NCBI GenBank assembly: GCA_034008185.1
Contig: CM067082.1
Span: 12,198,984 to 12,262,983 of the forward strand
Direction: 5' to 3'
Source of the DNA: Gorsachius magnificus
Taxonomy: Eukaryota; Chordata; Aves; Pelecaniformes; Ardeidae
DNA length: 64,000 bases
In this document: piece by piece, positions 60,501 through 64,000 of the stretch
Layout: every line of letters begins with the position of its first letter
How positions within the stretch are numbered: the stretch's first letter is position 1
The notes under the pieces: model-generated
Seen by the model: only the letters and a program-made list of their open reading frames with translations
Databases searched by the model: none
Told to the model about the DNA's origin: nothing
Translations under genes and position numbers: made by a program

Positions 60501-63425
60501 ATCGTCTGATGTTAAAAGCTTTGATGCCTGGACACTTACTGTTAAAGACGCGTCAGCATTTCTAACTGTAGCCACAAAAAGTTCAAACTGGTGTGGTAGA
60601 AAGGCATGTATAAGAATGTTGACAAAGTATTAGAAGGGGTTTTTTTATTATTTTTACAATAAGTACAAAATTCAGACTACCTGAAATCTAAAATAACATG
60701 ACTTTATTTGTAGTTTTCATGGTAGTCAATCAGATCCCTGGTGTGAGCTCCGCATTTTCTTTTCATTGGCACAACTGAATAACATGGTGCAGGTTTTGCA
60801 GGCACACACGTAAGCCAGACACCAGCAATGGCTGGAAAAAGACACCTCCAGGTTTTGAAGGCAGGTACAGGCAGCCACATGGTCAAATGCATGCATAAAT
60901 GGTTCCTATAAACTGGTGATGTGAAATGAGGATTCCAGGTTTTTATACTGCTACAGACCCAGCTAGTTACAGCTGTAATCAGAGCTTAAGGCTTTCCGTA
61001 TTTTATCCTCCAGATTTTATTTTACATGTTCACATCTGTAAAAGGCTGCTAACCCCTGTTAAGCAGTTAGTAGTCCATTTTAAATGCGTATAAAATACAC
61101 TTGGAATATAAAAAGCAACCAGATTAATTTTTCTTTCTACTGTTTGACATCAGTTTTTTAACCTTTCTAACTTCTGCATTTAGGCCATTCGAACACCAGA
61201 CATGCTTTGGCCTGGCAGCATTGCACAAGCACGCGCTTGAAAGATGACGTTGGCCCTCTCTGCTAGAGGGTCAGTAGAGTGTACAGAACCACCCTCTCTT
61301 TCCTGCAGCAAAGACCAGCATGTAGAACATATTTTTTCTAAAAAGCAGTCAAGTTGTGCTCCCATTTACCTGGAAGGAGCAGGTTTTGGATGGGCACACT
61401 GTAACAGTGACACAACTTGTGTCTGATGCTTCAGGTCTTGGTCGCAGTGCCTGGAGGTAGGACACAGCATGGCCAGCCCCATCGCACCGTGGGGAGATGT
61501 CACAGGGCAGGTGCTGCAGGTGCGGTACAACAGGGAAGGAGCCCAGCACTACTAGTTGCTTTAGGGCCCTCCCCTCTTCTGCCTTCTGCTGGGTGACATC
61601 TGCTCTCGCCCGCATGCACGTTTGACCACAACATGCCGTGTGAGTGCCAAGAGCAGCAGGTAGTGAGTCCTTGCCACCATCTTCTCTGCAGAAAGCCGCC
61701 TGTGCGCAAACCAGGCTTGGTCCTGCAAGGTTGTGATGCCTGACAGCAGTGACAGCTGAAGGTATTGTGGCTGTAGGACATCTTTCACCTGCGTTCTGAG
61801 CAAATTGGAAAAACACTGTGTGGTGAACAAGTTCAGCAGATAAATATGACCCCAAGTGACGCAGCACTGATGTTACTTCTCTGTGGGCCAGGAAGTTACC
61901 CCGGTGTATAGTTAATATATTCCGGCTTTGGACAGGCGCTGAGCTGATCCCACTGACAGCCAGCTGAAGGGACCTGAATAATTTTTATAGGAATTTATCT
62001 TTTTACTCTTCATGACAGGAACTGGGAAAAGTCAGTCAAGAAAATGACTTCAGAATATTCTGGTGTCTGCTGAAGCACTTATTCATTGTACTGGCAATTT
62101 CTTCTGTCCCGGAGAACTGCCGGCTGAGTCCCCAAGACAGGGCGGTAATTGGCTCAGTGCAGGTTCCGTTTGACTCCTCTTTGTGAACACAAAGGCTGGG
62201 AGGTAGCCAAGGAAAGAAAATGTACAGCAAAACACAGCTGACATGAATGCCATAATAAACAAAAGCAGATGTGCCTCTTTACATAGTCAATGTGAGGGAG
62301 GTGGGAGCAAAATATGTTTCAACAACAACAAAATAAAACTGGTACCCAAACCCAGGAGGCTTTGCAGACAGAGAAAGATGCTGCCAGTGATCATAAGGGA
62401 AGTAGCATTTGCAGATCACTAGAAGATACCAACTGTGAGGAAACGACTCTTGTGGGCACCAAGCCCACAAAACAGCCCAAATAAATGACACAAACATGAT
62501 GTACAAGTTCAAGGCTTCCACTGAAATACTGTTGGCCCTTGGGCTGGCAAACCCAGAGCCCTGCACAAATCTGTTAGATGGATCAAAGTTTGGTACTACC
62601 CTGCCATGTACTGTGTACTCTCAGATGCAGTCCAGGTTTTTTGCTGCAGATCAAAAGGAAACAATGTAAGAAATTAAAGATGATGTAAATTTGAGTGAGT
62701 CTCAAGTGCAGATGATGGCACTCTGGAAATTCAAGATGCCTTGAAATTCTAGATGTGCCTGGCTTATGGGCTGCTATAATTTTGCTGTTTCTATAATGTC
62801 AAGACCACTGTGAAAGTACTTGCCTCTGTATTTATTGGCACACAGGGTTTTCACTGCATGTCTTAGTGGCAGTAAGTGAAATTATAATGGATATTTTTGA
62901 TCCCACCTAAGGCGAAGGTTGCACTGAGCTATGACTTTTACCTACCAGTTTCGCGTATGACCCTCACACACTAAAAACCAAAAAACCTTACTCTCTACAG
63001 ACAGACGATGGGTGAGGAAACTGATAGGTAAGGTGACTTTCTAAGGTTATTTCAGTGTCAGAGCTGAAGTTCCAAACTGAAGTTATATCTCATGTCTAAA
63101 TATCCTCCAGGTTAAGTCCGTCAGTGCTGCTGGCAACAGACTATATTAGATAAATCAGAGTATTCAGAAGGAAGAGAATGACTTTAACAAGATAAAAGGT
63201 TCTGCAATTCCTGTACTTCAATTACAATAATAATTAATAAAATAATGTTTCTTATGGCATGTTTATATTTCTTAGAAATAACAGAGGAAGACGATATATT
63301 CCCATTTTATGGGAGTAAAATGACTCAGGAGTAAATTTTTCCCTTCCACAGGGAAGTTGATGAAGGCTGTGAGGGTGTCCTTAGACTGTGTTTTGGGGTA
63401 AATAACAGGTCTTTGTTCTTCCTCT
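57569..63425. other. unique noncoding sequence, no gene seen
   Basis: About 5.9 kb. The stretch 59780-60060 keeps scattered CpG and TAAT motifs and may be conserved noncoding DNA. A G+C-richer patch at 61430-61770 carries the longest frame in the window (172 codons, minus strand, 61349-61867), overlapped by two other minus frames and with no recognisable domain; I do not call it. No transposon recognised. Confidence 0.5.
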
Positions 63426-63435
63426 TGTCATGATC

Positions 63436-63509
63436 CATTGTTGGGTTGAACAATGTGGCAGAGGTTAAACCCCCTTGATTTCCAACCAACCTCAATTCTG
63501 GGAGGTTGG
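63436..63509. other. two short hairpins near the LTR-like end
   Basis: CATTGTT (63436-63442) pairs with AACAATG (63449-63455) over a 6-base loop, and CCAACCTC (63486-63493) pairs with GAGGTTGG (63502-63509) over an 8-base loop. They fall in the U5-like part of the probable LTR. Significance unknown. Confidence 0.6.
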
Positions 63510-63620
63510 GGGTGGCTGGGCTTAACTTCTGATTAACTCCAATGTTTTATTGTGACTAGATACCTTTTACATTCTCTGAAAAAGAATTAAGACTCAAAAC
63601 AGAGTCAAGTGCCAAGTCAC

Positions 63621-63626
63621 TTTATT
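63621..63626 (-). terminator. polyadenylation signal AATAAA (minus strand)
   Basis: TTTATT on the plus strand gives AATAAA on the minus strand within CCAAATAAAGTGAC, the position expected for the R region of the LTR-like element. A second AATAAA lies about 75 bases downstream (near 63551-63546). Confidence 0.5.
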
Positions 63627-63649
63627 TGGCCAACATAAATATGCGAGAG

Positions 63650-63718
63650 AAAAGCAGAGAAAGAAAGGAAAAGTGAGAAAGGGAAAGAGGGAGAGAGAAA
63701 GACAAACAGAGAACACGA
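63650..63718 (+). repeat. GA-rich low-complexity tract
   Basis: About 70 bases of GAGAGAAA, AGAAAGG and GGGAAAGAGGG words, almost without pyrimidines. It lies inside the LTR-like element, where it reads as a CT-rich stretch on the element's sense strand. Confidence 0.75.
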
Positions 63719-63757
63719 GAGTGTTGCAATAGCTACCACCACGGGTCTGCATGCAGT

Positions 63758-63801
63758 CCGTCCTTCTGTCCTGTCTGTCTGTCAATCTGTCTGTCCCTCC
63801 A
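63758..63801 (+). repeat. CTGT-rich simple repeat
   Basis: Imperfect CTGT/CTGTCTGT units interspersed with TCAATCTGTC and CCCTCCATC. A degenerate tetranucleotide repeat. Confidence 0.7.
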
Positions 63802-64000
63802 TCTGTGCAGTCCATGCTCCCGATGTATCTTTGAATCTGGTGGAGGGGGAATGTTCCAGAATGCTCCTCATGGTCTCCACTGGTTTCCCCTTGTTATAGG
63901 GTTGTCCTCTTGCACAGTCAATAACTACTTTGCATACCCACGCCTCCCACTCTGCAGTGGGGCACATGCCCAGTACCATCACTAGAGAGTGCCTGAAAGT

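Larger units (their letters stand above)
63426..64000 (-). mobile_element. probable LTR of an endogenous retrovirus, cut by window end
   Basis: Read on the minus strand, the order is LTR-like: a TATA-like CCCTATAACAAGG (about 63901-63889), a pyrimidine-rich transcribed part, then CCAAATAAAGTGACTTGGC with the polyadenylation signal AATAAA (63626-63621). About 190 bases of U5-like sequence follow, ending in TCATGACA at 63426, which gives the expected terminal CA. No primer binding site follows the end (AGAGGAAGAACAAAG comes next), so it would be a 3' or solo LTR. The U3 start lies beyond the window. The call comes from organisation and general resemblance. An ordinary transcript 3' end is an alternative. 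Confidence 0.45.

Noticed and set aside
1..64000. Bacterial-type systems, CRISPR arrays, tRNA or rRNA genes
   Set aside because: No operon-like gene packing, no regularly spaced repeats with unique spacers, and no cloverleaf or rRNA segments were seen. The repeat content is vertebrate.

Overview
This window looks like noncoding DNA from a bird genome, probably a neoavian. The evidence is a set of CR1 LINE fragments that end in the short ATTCTATG-type tail repeats typical of avian CR1, an avian-style endogenous retrovirus LTR with a lysine-tRNA-type primer binding site, and much older CR1/L3-type relics. Mammalian L1 and Alu are absent. I see no bacterial-type operons, rRNA, tRNA or CRISPR array. 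Nearly all open reading frames are short and random-looking, as expected for AT-rich intergenic or intronic DNA. I recognised no complete protein-coding gene and no named gene. The species and locus cannot be fixed from the sequence alone.

Layout. 1-8.7 kb is unique sequence with one splice-flanked exon-like block (3725-3871) that carries an in-frame stop. 8.73-9.54 kb is a CR1 fragment on the minus strand. 9.5-26.3 kb is mostly unique; it holds a CpG-retaining, SOX/homeobox-motif-rich enhancer candidate near 15.7-15.9 kb and an ancient CR1 relic near 23.8 kb. 26.26-27.73 kb is the longest CR1 copy (minus strand), still readable through the reverse transcriptase but with a mutated catalytic centre, a stop and a frameshift. 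28.76-28.97 kb is a short CR1 on the plus strand. 30.07-30.67 kb is a protein-like but broken minus-strand block. Ancient CR1/L3 relics lie near 30.9-31.4, 38.35-38.83 and 52.87-53.23 kb, and moderately old CR1 lies at 36.0-36.3 and 42.7-42.9 kb. 39.24-about 40.9 kb is a partial endogenous retrovirus: one LTR, the primer binding site and a repeat-filled leader, with no gag, pol or env seen. 44.7-45.2 kb contains an 11-bp perfect inverted repeat over an AP-1 motif.

The best candidate for a real gene is at 57.0-57.6 kb. A minus-strand first coding exon (57021-57164: strong Kozak ATG, 48 codons, phase-0 donor AAG|GTAAGT) sits beside a GC-richer block (57239-57568) built from two families of local repeats that carry E-box, YY1-like, CCAAT, GC-box and ETS motifs. 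Together these look like a promoter plus the first exon of a gene whose remaining exons lie at lower coordinates or beyond the window. I could not identify the protein. The window closes with a probable minus-strand LTR (63426 to the end).

The transposon calls are well supported by sequence resemblance remembered from avian CR1 and LTR families. Calls for exons, promoters, enhancers and conserved elements are inferences from local signals and need alignment or transcript data.
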